This document shows, in pieces, positions 8,244 to 16,813 of a DNA stretch of 62,307 nucleotides (its first letter is position 1; every line of letters starts with the position of its first letter). The notes under the pieces are model-generated. The model saw nothing but the letters and a program-made list of their open reading frames with translations. It ran no database searches and was not told the DNA's origin. A program made the position numbers and the translations under genes. This DNA is from Chloroflexota bacterium (GTDB lineage: Bacteria; Chloroflexota; Dehalococcoidia; Lucifugimonadales; UBA3495). The stretch lies in assembly GCA_009840175.1 (NCBI GenBank), contig VXOI01000141.1, positions 1-62,307 on the forward strand, given 5' to 3'.

Positions 8244-9203
8244 TCACCCGTCGAACCGGGACCTGGCTTCCAGGTGGCTGAGGTGATGGTCTTCAAGGCA
8301 TTCAGACGCCGATTCTTCGAACTGGAGCGTCAAATGGCGGACGCCATGCTTTTCATAGACGAGCTGTCGCATCCTAGACAAAAGTTCTTCGGTGTTCCCG
8401 GTGTACCCTGGTTCCACGATAACGTGAGCGGTAAAGGCGTCGTTGTTATCCGAGATGCTCCAGGCGTGAACGTCGTGAATCAGCGTGACGCCTGGAACGT
8501 CCTCAATGTCGGCGCAGAGCTGGTAAAGGTCTATATGCTCCGGTGTACCTTCCAGCAGGGTATGGAACACTTGGAGAATCAGCCGCCAAGAACTGGCGGC
8601 GGTAAGCGCCGCGACACCTATGGATATTATCGGGTCAACAACCGTCCAGCCGTTGACCAGCACCAATATGGCGGCAACCACCACACCAACCGATGCCAGC
8701 AGGTCGGCAAGAAGATGGCGCAAAGCGTCGCCTGCTCTCTCGCTGCGGCGGCCTCCCCACCGGAGAACCAGCGCGGCGAGGACGTTGACCCCCAGCCCGA
8801 TGGCCCCGATGACCAGCATCAGCCCGCCCTCGATTTCCAGTTCGGAGCGGTCGCGCAGGCGGTTGATGGACTCGAAAAGCACCCACGCGGCCACCAGCCA
8901 CAGGGCCAGGGCGCTGAGCATGGCGCCGACTACCTCGGCCCGATGGTATCCGAAGGTGCGCTCAATGGAAGCCGGGCGGCTTTCGGCCCACGCCACGAAC
9001 AACGCAATGGCGATGGCCGAGGCGGTGGCCAGCATATGCCCGGCGTCGGCCAGCAGGACCAGGCTGCCGGACAGCAGCCCTCCGATGATTTCGGCAATCA
9101 TTATGCCGAGAACCAGGACCAGCGCGATAATCAGGCTGCGGCGGCCAGCGCCACCCCCTTCTTCACCGCCGCCGGTGTTCTGCCATTGGAGGCCAGTCGC
9201 CAT
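8244..9203 (-). CDS. cation diffusion facilitator (CzcD/ZitB-like) with altered metal site
   Basis: 319 residues. Six predicted membrane helices are followed by a cytoplasmic domain (SWRLILQVFHTLLEGTPEHID, then VHAWSISDNNDAFTAHVIVE), as in zinc and divalent-metal exporters of the CDF family. TM5 carries the expected HxxxD (His163, Asp167 in RHLLADLLAS). In TM2 the matching motif reads HMLAT (His56, Thr60), so the Asp that normally helps bind the transported metal is replaced by Thr. The ATG at 9203 has a GGAG upstream. Part of this gene's 5' end is repeated in the gap at 9955-10037. Confidence 0.9.
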   Translation of the reverse strand: MATGLQWQNTGGGEEGGGAGRRSLIIALVLVLGIMIAEIIGGLLSGSLVLLADAGHMLATASAIAIALFVAWAESRPASIERTFGYHRAEVVGAMLSALALWLVAAWVLFESINRLRDRSELEIEGGLMLVIGAIGLGVNVLAALVLRWGGRRSERAGDALRHLLADLLASVGVVVAAILVLVNGWTVVDPIISIGVAALTAASSWRLILQVFHTLLEGTPEHIDLYQLCADIEDVPGVTLIHDVHAWSISDNNDAFTAHVIVEPGYTGNTEELLSRMRQLVYEKHGVRHLTLQFEESASECLEDHHLSHLEARSRFDG

Positions 9204-9251
9204 TGCGGTTCTCCGTCAGGGCGTGGGATGGGAAGTGTGGGAGGTGGGACT

Positions 9252-9908
9252 TTACAACTGGAAAGTCTTTTTCCAGATGCCGGGGGAGCCGGGAGCGTGG
9301 GTCATCGCATCCCTCATCCGCTGGTTGTCGGGGTGGATGTCGCGCTGTTCCAGCCACTCGGCGGTCTGCGAGATGTTTTCGTTCTCAAACTCGTATACGA
9401 CGGCATAGGAAGGCGCGCCCCGGACAGCCTTCCAGCGACGGCCCCGGATGCAGCCGGGAACCTTCTCATAGTTGGGCACGTAAACGCCGGAGTACCAGTC
9501 GTTCCACCCTGCTTCCTGTTCGGCGGGAACGTCCATCCGCCCGATTTGCAGCGCGGGAGCCATGCCGCTGTTGGCGATGTCGTCGGTCAGCCCCGCCGGG
9601 TGAATCATCTCGTAGACGTTGTTTATGAAGTTGGTGCCGATAATGCTGGGGCTGACCCGGCTGCCCCATTCCGTGCGGGGGCGGCTGGTGAACGCCTCGG
9701 TCTCCACCACTGCCGGGCTTTCCAGCTCATAGACCGCCATGTGCTTGGGGCCGCTGCTGGTGGCCTCGTAGCGGGCGGCGCTCAACACGCCCGGCACCGA
9801 AAGCAACTCGGCCAGATGTTCCTCGTTGTACCAGCGGTTGAAATCGTCTTCCATTTCCGCAGGAATGTCGGCCCACACAATCATCAGTCCGGTGCCTTTC
9901 TTAGCCAT
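9252..9908 (-). CDS. EthD/DUF4286-like tandem ferredoxin-fold protein (copy 2)
   Basis: 218 residues, with two dimeric alpha/beta-barrel-like repeats. The first half has WYNEEHLAELLSVPGVLSAARYEA and the second GWNDWYSGVYVPNYEKVPGCIRGRR, each with the 'W(Y)...v.GvxxaRR' pattern of EthD-type domains. Probably a small-molecule-modifying or accessory protein of the catabolic block. The function is unknown. The ATG at 9908 is preceded by GGAGG (revcomp of 'cctcc'), so I reject the track's longer start. It is very similar throughout to the 10038-10694 product. Confidence 0.75.
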   Translation of the reverse strand: MAKKGTGLMIVWADIPAEMEDDFNRWYNEEHLAELLSVPGVLSAARYEATSSGPKHMAVYELESPAVVETEAFTSRPRTEWGSRVSPSIIGTNFINNVYEMIHPAGLTDDIANSGMAPALQIGRMDVPAEQEAGWNDWYSGVYVPNYEKVPGCIRGRRWKAVRGAPSYAVVYEFENENISQTAEWLEQRDIHPDNQRMRDAMTHAPGSPGIWKKTFQL

Positions 9909-9954
9909 GCCTACCTCCAAAGCGCTGTACGCATTGAATAAGTTGTGAGAATGA

Positions 9955-10037
9955 TAACCGCGAATCAGAGCCAGCGCGATAACCAGGCTGCGGTTCTCCG
10001 TCGCGGTGTGGAATGAGAAGCCAGAAGGGATGAGGCG
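9955..10037 (-). pseudogene. remnant of the cation efflux gene's 5' end, left by a tandem duplication
   Basis: The gap between the two EthD-like genes contains 'ccagcgcgataaccaggct' and 'gcggttctccgtc'. These match 9117-9141 and 9205-9218, the start and leader of the cation efflux gene, with the piece between them deleted at a shared 'gcgg'. The homology then runs on into the 3' end of the EthD-like gene. Confidence 0.75.
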
Positions 10038-10694
10038 CTACAACTGGAATGCCTTTTTCCAAATGCCGGGGGAGCCGGGGGCGTGGGTCATAATGTCCCG
10101 CATCCGCTGGTTGTCAGGGTGGATTTCCCGCTGCCGCAGCCATTCCTCCGTCTGCGAGACATTTTCGTCGTCGAATTCATAGACCGTTGCGTATGCCGGG
10201 CTACCCCTTACGGCTCTCACCCGGCGGCCCCGGATGCACCCTGGAACCTTCTCGTAATTCGGCACGTAGACGCCCGAATACCACTCGTTCCATTCCGCAT
10301 CGTTCTCCGCAGGCACGTCCATCCGGCCGATTTGCAGGGCGGGCGCCATGTCGCTATTGGCAATTTCGTCGGTGAGCTGGGCCGGGTGAATCATCTCGTA
10401 GACGTTGCTGATATAAACGGTGCCGATGACACTGGGGGCTATCCGCTTGCCCCACTCGGTACGCGGACGGCTGGTCCATGCCTCGGACTCGACGACCGCA
10501 GGACTCTCCAGCTCGTAGACCACCAGGTGCTTGGGGCCGCTGCTGGTGGCCTCATAGCGGGCGGCGTTGAGAACTCCGGGAACGGCCATCACCTCGGCCA
10601 GGTGCTCCTCATCGTACCAGTGCCGGAGTTCGTCCTCCAATTCCGCCGGAATTTCCGCCCACATAATCAAAATTCCGGTGCCTTTCTTCGGCAT
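10038..10694 (-). CDS. EthD/DUF4286-like tandem ferredoxin-fold protein (copy 1)
   Basis: 218 residues, co-linear with the 9252-9908 product from MPKKGTGILIMWA to APGSPGIWKKAFQL. The same two-repeat architecture is visible (WYDEEHLAEVMAVPGVLNAARY, then EWYSGVYVPNYEKVPGCIRGRR). The ATG has a GGAGAGG ribosome binding site. It is the upstream member of the duplicated pair and follows the CoA transferase at 10794 in the same minus-strand series. Function unknown. Confidence 0.75.
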   Translation of the reverse strand: MPKKGTGILIMWAEIPAELEDELRHWYDEEHLAEVMAVPGVLNAARYEATSSGPKHLVVYELESPAVVESEAWTSRPRTEWGKRIAPSVIGTVYISNVYEMIHPAQLTDEIANSDMAPALQIGRMDVPAENDAEWNEWYSGVYVPNYEKVPGCIRGRRVRAVRGSPAYATVYEFDDENVSQTEEWLRQREIHPDNQRMRDIMTHAPGSPGIWKKAFQL

Positions 10695-10793
10695 AGCAAC
10701 CTCTCCGTCTCGGCTGCGCCTATGATAACCGCGCCGCCGGAAATTTGCATTAAACCGATGCGCCTTGCCGGAACAATCGCGCCCGGGCCAACG

Positions 10794-12023
10794 CTACCAG
10801 ATGATCTGGGCCTGTTCCAGTTCTAGCACTTCATCCTCAGGCAGTCCGAGGATGCCGGAAAACACGTCTAGGTTGTGTTGACCGAGGGTTGGCGTCCACT
10901 GGTCTACGCGGGCCGGGGTTTCCGAAAAACGCCAGGGCGGAGTCACCGCCCGCTGCCGCTCGCCGGTATCGTCGTTGTAGACCGTGGGAAAAGCTTTCCG
11001 AGCCAACAGGTGCGTATCCCGCATCATCGCATCCGGAGCCAGTGATGGGTGGGCCGCCACGCCACAGGCTTGCAGTTTTTGCGTGACTTCCTCTGCGGTG
11101 TGACAGCGAGTCCATTCCTCGATATGAGCATCCAGTTCATCGTGCTTTCGCCAGCGGCGGAAAGCGTCGCCGTAGTCATCGCCGACAGCCCAAGCCGGAC
11201 TGCCGACAGCCTTGACGAAACCCTGCCATTCCGCCTCCGACGCTACCGAAATGCTAACCCACTCGTCCTCTCCTAGGCAGCGGTAAACGCCTTGAGGGGC
11301 CGCGGAGACATCCCGATTGCCGTTCCGGTGCGGCTCACGGGAGTTCATGGCGACGTCCAGCAGTTCAGGCCCGATGAAGGAGGTCGCCAGGTCCCGCACG
11401 GAAACGTCCACGTGCTGTCCTATCCCGGTGCGCTGGCGGGCCGACAGAGCGGCTACGGCGGCAAAGGCGGCCAGCATCCCGCCGGTGTGGTCCATAGCGT
11501 GGCGCAACTCCACGGGCGGGCCGTCGGGATAGCCGGTCAGGTGGCCCAACCCGCCTAGGGCGGAGAACATCGGAGCGTATCCGGCGTAGTTGCTCTCGGG
11601 CCCGGTCTGCCCGTTGGACGACAGCGATACTAGTATGATGTCGGGGCGAACTTCCCGCATCGCCTCGTAGCCCAGCCCCAGTCGGCTCAATACGCCGGGA
11701 CGGAAGTTTTCCAAGGCCAGCTCGGATATACTGACCAGTTCCAGCGCCAGTTCGACCGCCCGCGGCTCCTTGAGGTTGAGGCAGACCGACATCTTGTTGG
11801 CGTTAATCTGTTCGAAGCTGGAGGGCGGCTTGCCGTACATCGCGTGGGGGCGGCGGGTGATGTCGAGTCGGGCGGAGCTTTCAATCTTGATAACCTGCGC
11901 GCCCATCTCGGCCAGCATCAGCCCGGCGAAGGGCCCAGCGGCGTGAACCGAGAAGTCGGCCACGCGGATTCCGGCCAGTGGGCCCGGGCGTTCCGTCCCT
12001 GGGTTTCCTTGTGTTGATTCCAT
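10794..12023 (-). CDS. CaiB/BaiF family CoA transferase (Asp present)
   Basis: 409 residues. Type III CoA transferases move CoA between carboxylic acids through an aspartyl-CoA anhydride. Typical N-terminal blocks are visible: PLAGIRVADFSVHAAGPFAGLMLAEMGAQVIKIE, NANKMSVCLNLKEP and ALENFRPGVLSRLGLGYE. The catalytic Asp is probably the one in RHAMDHTGGMLAAF, followed by the RTGIGQHVDVSV segment. The C-terminus has TPTLGQHNLDVFSGILGL. I took the ATG at 12023 because it begins the family match and just clears the rhomboid gene; the track ORF extends about 125 codons further without similarity. Donor and acceptor unknown. Confidence 0.9.
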   Translation of the reverse strand: MESTQGNPGTERPGPLAGIRVADFSVHAAGPFAGLMLAEMGAQVIKIESSARLDITRRPHAMYGKPPSSFEQINANKMSVCLNLKEPRAVELALELVSISELALENFRPGVLSRLGLGYEAMREVRPDIILVSLSSNGQTGPESNYAGYAPMFSALGGLGHLTGYPDGPPVELRHAMDHTGGMLAAFAAVAALSARQRTGIGQHVDVSVRDLATSFIGPELLDVAMNSREPHRNGNRDVSAAPQGVYRCLGEDEWVSISVASEAEWQGFVKAVGSPAWAVGDDYGDAFRRWRKHDELDAHIEEWTRCHTAEEVTQKLQACGVAAHPSLAPDAMMRDTHLLARKAFPTVYNDDTGERQRAVTPPWRFSETPARVDQWTPTLGQHNLDVFSGILGLPEDEVLELEQAQIIW

Positions 12024-12028
12024 TTGAA

Positions 12029-12604
12029 CTACCTCGTCGTGGGCGCTCTTTCTTCCCTGAGGGATGGCCGTCCGTCGCGGACAATTATGGCCGCGAGTGC
12101 TCCCGCCGCCAACCCGCACAGATGGCCCTCCCAGGAAACGTAAGCGTTGGTAGGCAGAATACCGGACAGCATCGCCCAGCCGAAAACCCCGGCGACAACA
12201 ACCGCCACGAGAATCGACAGGATGCTCTTGTCCAGCAAGCCCTTGACCAACAGGTATCCGAACAGGCCAAAGACCAAGCCGCTGGCCCCGACATGGGTTG
12301 CCGACCTGCCGATTAGCCACACGCCCAAGCCCCCAAACAGGATGATAACCAGGCAGACCCACGGGAAGCGCTCTCGGCTCCGAATGACAGCCAGGCACCC
12401 CAGCGCCAAGAGTCCCACCGCGTTGGACTGGACGTGCAGGAAGCTGCCGTGCAGGAAGGGACTCAGCGGAATGCCTACCAGCCCGCTGGTAGTGCGGGGA
12501 ACCAGGCCGTAGACGTTCAGCGAGTGGTCGATGAGGCCGTTCAACACCTCCACAACCATTATCAGCCCGATGAATCCAATGAGCAGGTAGAGGCTTGAGT
12601 TCAC
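12029..12604 (-). CDS. rhomboid family intramembrane serine protease
   Basis: 191 residues, mostly membrane helices, the size of a minimal rhomboid. The catalytic dyad is visible: Ser108 in the GASG motif (THVGASGLVFGLFGY) and His161 in WEGHLCGLAAG. HVQSN (His57...Asn61) provides the oxyanion-hole pattern. It would cleave membrane-spanning substrates; none is identifiable. The gene sits between two CoA-transferase genes, five bases from the downstream one, so it is probably co-transcribed with them. Confidence 0.9.
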   Translation of the reverse strand: MNSSLYLLIGFIGLIMVVEVLNGLIDHSLNVYGLVPRTTSGLVGIPLSPFLHGSFLHVQSNAVGLLALGCLAVIRSRERFPWVCLVIILFGGLGVWLIGRSATHVGASGLVFGLFGYLLVKGLLDKSILSILVAVVVAGVFGWAMLSGILPTNAYVSWEGHLCGLAAGALAAIIVRDGRPSLREERAPTTR

Positions 12605-12645
12605 ACCCTACCCCTGCCTTCTCCTAAGCTTTTCGAAAGGCGGCA

Positions 12646-13869
12646 TCAGATAACTTCGGCTCTGGCCAGCACAGTTAGTTGTTCCGGCGAGTAGCCCAGC
12701 GCGCCGTAGACTTCAGCGTTATGCTCGCCCAATAACGGAGCTCTCGTTAGTACGGGCGGCGTCTCGCTCATACGAAAGGGCAGCCCGGCATAATCGTGGG
12801 TTCCTTCCTCGGGATGCGCCACTTCCACGAAAAAGTCGCGTTCCCGTTGCTGCGGGCTGTCAAAGACTTCGCCGGGCGTGAGATAAGGGGCGATGGGCAC
12901 TCCGTGGGCCTGGCCTTCGCGGTAGAGCCACTCCCGAGTATGCTCCGCTGTCCACTGTTGCAGGTTCTCGTTGATGGCCGGGCCGTGCGTTGCCGGATCT
13001 CGGAATTTGTCGACAGATGCCCATTCCGGCTCTCCCAGCAGGCGTGCCAATCCTTCCCACTGGCGGGGTTCCAGGGTCAACAGCTCCACGTAGCCGTCGG
13101 CGGCCGGCAAGACCCCGCCCATTCTGAAAAACCGCGAGAACCGTGTTTCCACGAAATCCTCCGCTTCCAGCCTTTGGATGGGCAGATAGCCGATGGCGAT
13201 CTGCGCTTCCTGCATCGAGCAGTCCACCGACTGCCCGATGCCGCCGTTCCACTGTGCTATCACCGTGCCCAGCACCCCCACCGCCGCGGTCAGCCCGCTC
13301 TGGTACGACGCCATCATTCCTCCGGCTGCGATTGGAGCGCGGTCGGGGAATGTATCTAGGGCCAGGCCATTGGGCAGCAGGTTGCCCTCTCCCCCGGCGT
13401 GGAACACGTTCACGTCATGGGCAGCGTACCCGGCATTGGGGCCGCTGGAGCCGAAGGGGGTCATCGCCGCGACGATGAGGCGGGGGTTGATTTCGGCCAG
13501 CGCTTCCTGTTCCAGCCCTCGCGCCACGGCCAAGGCGGGCGGCGAGTCGTGGATGATGACGTCGGCTCCTGCGGCCAACTGCTTCAGAATCTCGCGGCCC
13601 TGCGGGTCATCAAGGTCCAGCGTTACGCCGCGCTTGCCGGTGTTCAGGTACAGGAACATCCCGCTGCGTTCCGGGTGGGGGGCGTCATCGGGGAATGGGC
13701 CGCGGCGGCGCGAGGGATCACCCGACTTGGGCGGCTCAACCTTCACCACGTCCGCGCCTAGCGAGGCCAGCAGCTTACCGCAATACGGCGCGGCCACCAT
13801 CGCGCCCAGCTCGAGGACGCGGAGGCCGGCGAGGGCGGCGGGCGTATGCGTTGGGGTTACCATCGTCAT
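12646..13869 (-). CDS. CaiB/BaiF-like CoA transferase, subfamily lacking the usual Asp
   Basis: 407 residues with the family fold: ALAGLRVLELGAMVAAPY, GADVVKVEPPKSGD, NTGKRGVTLDLDDPQGRE. At the position where the catalytic Asp normally sits, five residues before the AAL-type helix, it reads MMASYQSGLTAAVG, with Ser in place of Asp. WNGGIGQSVDCSMQEAQ follows as usual. It groups by eye with the 17500 and 57715 products, which share APYC-KLLA and FLYLNxxKRGVTL and also lack the Asp. It may be a non-canonical transferase or an inactive partner subunit. Confidence 0.85.
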   Translation of the reverse strand: MTMVTPTHTPAALAGLRVLELGAMVAAPYCGKLLASLGADVVKVEPPKSGDPSRRRGPFPDDAPHPERSGMFLYLNTGKRGVTLDLDDPQGREILKQLAAGADVIIHDSPPALAVARGLEQEALAEINPRLIVAAMTPFGSSGPNAGYAAHDVNVFHAGGEGNLLPNGLALDTFPDRAPIAAGGMMASYQSGLTAAVGVLGTVIAQWNGGIGQSVDCSMQEAQIAIGYLPIQRLEAEDFVETRFSRFFRMGGVLPAADGYVELLTLEPRQWEGLARLLGEPEWASVDKFRDPATHGPAINENLQQWTAEHTREWLYREGQAHGVPIAPYLTPGEVFDSPQQRERDFFVEVAHPEEGTHDYAGLPFRMSETPPVLTRAPLLGEHNAEVYGALGYSPEQLTVLARAEVI

Positions 13870-13884
13870 TTCAGCGCGCCGCTT

Positions 13885-14259
13885 CTAACTGAACCTGCTG
13901 ATCATATACGGTGGATGGATTTCGTCGTCCGGCACTTCTTCGACTTCTTCACTGACCGGGTTGACCCTCAGCCGCATATTTTGCAGCATTTCATATCCCA
14001 CCAACGGAATCGGGCATGGAGCAACCATCGTGGCGAAACCCCGCCCACGTATCTCGCCGTCAATCCGGTAAGTCTCAAATTCGGCCACGCCGTTGGCAGT
14101 TATGAAACGCCTTCTGCCGTTAGGAATTTCTTCCAGCCCCAATGCCTCTATTTCCTCAACCGGCAGGCCCATGAGGGCAGATCCCGTGTCCACGAAGAAG
14201 CTGTACTGCCTCGTCTCGGATGGGCCGGTGATTACTCCCTCTACAAATGTTCTGCCCAT
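13885..14259 (-). CDS. retropepsin-like (clan AA) aspartic protease
   Basis: About 124 residues with one catalytic motif, FVDTGSALMGLP, around Asp24, as in single-domain retropepsin-like bacterial proteins that act as dimers. FITANGVAEFETYRIDGEIRGRGF and VGYEMLQNMRLRVNP fit the strand-turn pattern before and around the flap/psi-loop (L-G-x-x-hL). The track start is a TTG; the ATG at 14259 has AGAGGA at a more suitable distance. It lies in the CoA-transferase block. The target is unknown. Confidence 0.75.
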   Translation of the reverse strand: MGRTFVEGVITGPSETRQYSFFVDTGSALMGLPVEEIEALGLEEIPNGRRRFITANGVAEFETYRIDGEIRGRGFATMVAPCPIPLVGYEMLQNMRLRVNPVSEEVEEVPDDEIHPPYMISRFS

Positions 14260-14309
14260 AGGCTGCAATCCTCTAGTGTGTTATTGTTCAGGCCATCATA
14301 TCACCGCGG

Positions 14310-15545
14310 CTACTCAGGCAATATAGGCGGCATCTGCTCGCTGCGGGGCGCGTTGTGCAAGTTGAGGGCGCGGCCGTCGGTAAACCAGGGGACGCGGGAA
14401 TCGCGGGATGGCAGCATCACGGTGGCTTGCCCCGGCGCTGTGACCTCGCCGCGCTGGTTTTCGGCCCAGATTTCCAGGTCCACCAGCGGCGCGCCGTCGT
14501 GGATGCGCTTGCCGATGACGCGGCCCTTGCACCACTGGGTATCACCGTAGACGTTGAAGCGGCGGCATTCCACCCGGAGGCGTTTGAGGAAGGCGTCGTC
14601 GCCCATCCAGTTGGTAACCAGAGTTCCCATCCACGACACCCGCTGCGGGCCGTAGTCGTAAGCGCCGGGAACGCCCACCGCCTCTGCCACCGAGTCGCGC
14701 AGGTGTCCGATGCCGGTGTATTCCAACCCTCCACCCGATTCCGGGTTGCGGAAGAAGTGGTCGGGATGCCGCAGGGCTTCCCGCAGCAGCACGCCGTGGG
14801 CGCTGGAGCGTCCGGTGCCCACCAGAAAGGCCGAAACGTCCTGCAAGGACAGCGGCCCACGCACCACCGGCTCCAACTCGTCGCCGATGTTGGTGTCCTC
14901 GTAGTAGCGGGTCTGGCTGCCGCGAGCCTTTTCCGCCAGCACATGCTGGTCTATGGCCTCCAGTTCCTCAGGTGTGTACTCATGACGGCGGGGGACGCTG
15001 GCATACTTGCCCCGCTCGCGGGATGCCCGGCGCTGGTGGCGGGTGCACCAGCCGACGACTCGGGCGACCACCTCATCCCGCTGATTGGTGTAGGTGGTTT
15101 CCACGAACTGTATGACCAGCGTTTCCGAGTAGCGGCTCTGGCGTTCCTGCACGTCCAGCACCCGCTCGACGCAGTTGACGGCATCGCCGGGGCGGAGATT
15201 GCGGAAATACTCCCAGTCGTTGCCGGCGAAGAAGCCGTGGACGCCGGGCAACCCCCAGCGAGTGCGCCCGGACCAGTGGCGCATATACGGGGCGCAGGGA
15301 TGGCCAATGATGGAGCCGTACTTTGAGTAAGCGGCGTATTCCTGGTCGCGGAAGATGGGGTTGGTGTCCCCGATGCCATTGACGAAGTTCAGCAACGCAC
15401 CTAGCGAAGCGTCGCGGACGAAATTCTCGGTGCGCATCCGTGTGCCAATCATCGCCTTGGCGCGGGCGATTGCCTCCGGCGAGATGCCGCCTTCCACCTC
15501 CGGCAATGTTTCGACTACGCGCTCACGCTCGTTCTGGCTGGTCAT
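14310..15545 (-). CDS. FAS1-like/MaoC double-hotdog acyl-CoA dehydratase (hydratase)
   Basis: 411 residues with two hotdog domains. The N-terminal half carries FVNGIGDTNPIFRDQEYA, typical of FAS1-like dehydratase domains, and the spacer RPGDAVNCVERVLDVQERQSR. The C-terminal half has FLVGTGRSSAHGVLLREAL and a VSWMGTLVTNWMGDDAFLKRLRVECRR strand pair. Such proteins hydrate or dehydrate enoyl-CoA, as in mesaconyl-C4-CoA hydratase of Chloroflexus. The ATG has GGAGATAG upstream. It is 25 bases from a CoA-transferase gene, and a CitE-like lyase lies in the same block. Confidence 0.85.
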   Translation of the reverse strand: MTSQNERERVVETLPEVEGGISPEAIARAKAMIGTRMRTENFVRDASLGALLNFVNGIGDTNPIFRDQEYAAYSKYGSIIGHPCAPYMRHWSGRTRWGLPGVHGFFAGNDWEYFRNLRPGDAVNCVERVLDVQERQSRYSETLVIQFVETTYTNQRDEVVARVVGWCTRHQRRASRERGKYASVPRRHEYTPEELEAIDQHVLAEKARGSQTRYYEDTNIGDELEPVVRGPLSLQDVSAFLVGTGRSSAHGVLLREALRHPDHFFRNPESGGGLEYTGIGHLRDSVAEAVGVPGAYDYGPQRVSWMGTLVTNWMGDDAFLKRLRVECRRFNVYGDTQWCKGRVIGKRIHDGAPLVDLEIWAENQRGEVTAPGQATVMLPSRDSRVPWFTDGRALNLHNAPRSEQMPPILPE

Positions 15546-15570
15546 AGGTCTATCTCCGTTTGTCAGCTTG

Positions 15571-16812
15571 CTACCAGATTACCTGCTCTTCTTCCAGCCG
15601 CGACACCTCCGCATCATCCATGCCCAGCAATCCGCAGAACACCTCGCGGTTGTGTTCGCCCAGCAACGGGGCATGGCGCTGTATGCGCGGCGGCGTGCGG
15701 CTGAGTTGCCACATCAGATTGAAGATAGGCTCCGTCCCCAACGCCGGGTGTTCGATGTCCGAGTATAGGCCGCGCTCCTGGAAATGCGGATCGAACAGCC
15801 GTCCCTCGGCGTCCAGTACCGGGAAGGCCGCTACGCCGTGGTTTTGCAGAAGCTCAGTGGCTTCCCACGGCGTCCGTTCCCGCGTCCACTCCGACAACCG
15901 GGCGTCCAGCTCCCGGCGGTGATTCAGGCGGGCGTAGCGGCTGGCGAAAATCGGCTCATCGGCCCATGCCGGGTTGCCCATCGCCCTCACCAGTCCTTGC
16001 CATTCGGCTTCAGTACGCACGGCGATGGACACCCATTGGTCTTCACCCTGGCAAGGGTAGTTGCCGTAGGGGGCCATCACCGGATCATAGTTACCCCTCG
16101 GCTGGGGAACCCGGCCGGTAAATTCGTACTCCATCAGCCCCGTGCCCATGGTTGCCACCGTGGCCCGCAGCATCGAAACGTCAATATACTGTCCGCGCCC
16201 GGTGCGCCGCCGCTGATGCAGCGCGGAGGTGATAGCGAAGACGGCGTGCAATGCGCCACACAGGTCGGCGTAGGCGTGCTTCAGGCCCAAGGGACGCCCT
16301 GTCTCGCCCTCGGCGGGTTCGTAGCCCATGGTGCTGTCCAGTCCCGACAGCGCCCCGATGGACGGGGCGTAGGCCCGCAGGTCGCGCAGCGGCCCGGTCT
16401 GGCCGTTGGACGTGATGGACGCCATAACCAGCCGGGGGTTGTCGCCGCTCAGCATTTCATAGCCCAGCCCTATACGCTCCATTACCCCGGGAGAAAAGTT
16501 TTCTATGACGACATCGCACTTTGCGGCTAGCCCACGTGCCAGCTCCACCGCTTCCGGTTGCGTGGTGTTGAGGGTGATGCTGCGCTTGCCCCGGTTCACG
16601 TTGTGGAACATCGGATTCTGTTCCGGGTCGGGCTGGTCGCCGATGATGGGCCGTCCCAGGCGCATATAGTCCATGCGCTGGCGGGTTTCCACCTTGATGA
16701 CCTCGGCCCCCATATCGGCCAGGATCATGCCCGGCACCGCCCCGGCCAGCACCCAGCCGAAGTCCAGCACTCGATAGCCGCTGAGGGGACCTTGCTGTGC
16801 GTTCACGGTCAT
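15571..16812 (-). CDS. CaiB/BaiF family CoA transferase (Asp present)
   Basis: 413 residues. PLSGYRVLDFGWVLAGAVPGMILADMGAEVIKVE, NVNRGKRSITLNTTQPEA and IENFSPGVMERIGLGYEML mark the family. The likely catalytic Asp is in LKHAYADLCGALHAVFAI, before RTGRGQYIDVSM. The stop lies just before the next gene in the minus-strand series. The start lies one base after the DUF4389 gene's stop, so the two are probably one transcription unit. The substrate pair is unknown; the FAS1-like dehydratase next door suggests an unsaturated or hydroxy dicarboxylate. Confidence 0.9.
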   Translation of the reverse strand: MTVNAQQGPLSGYRVLDFGWVLAGAVPGMILADMGAEVIKVETRQRMDYMRLGRPIIGDQPDPEQNPMFHNVNRGKRSITLNTTQPEAVELARGLAAKCDVVIENFSPGVMERIGLGYEMLSGDNPRLVMASITSNGQTGPLRDLRAYAPSIGALSGLDSTMGYEPAEGETGRPLGLKHAYADLCGALHAVFAITSALHQRRRTGRGQYIDVSMLRATVATMGTGLMEYEFTGRVPQPRGNYDPVMAPYGNYPCQGEDQWVSIAVRTEAEWQGLVRAMGNPAWADEPIFASRYARLNHRRELDARLSEWTRERTPWEATELLQNHGVAAFPVLDAEGRLFDPHFQERGLYSDIEHPALGTEPIFNLMWQLSRTPPRIQRHAPLLGEHNREVFCGLLGMDDAEVSRLEEEQVIW

Positions 16813-16813
16813 G

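Noticed and set aside
8241-9941. 566-residue plus-strand ORF across the cation-efflux and EthD-like genes
   Set aside because: It covers two well-supported genes on the other strand, has no recognisable motif and crosses the intergenic gap.
14355-15326. 323-residue plus-strand ORF opposite the FAS1-like dehydratase
   Set aside because: Shadow frame without motifs.
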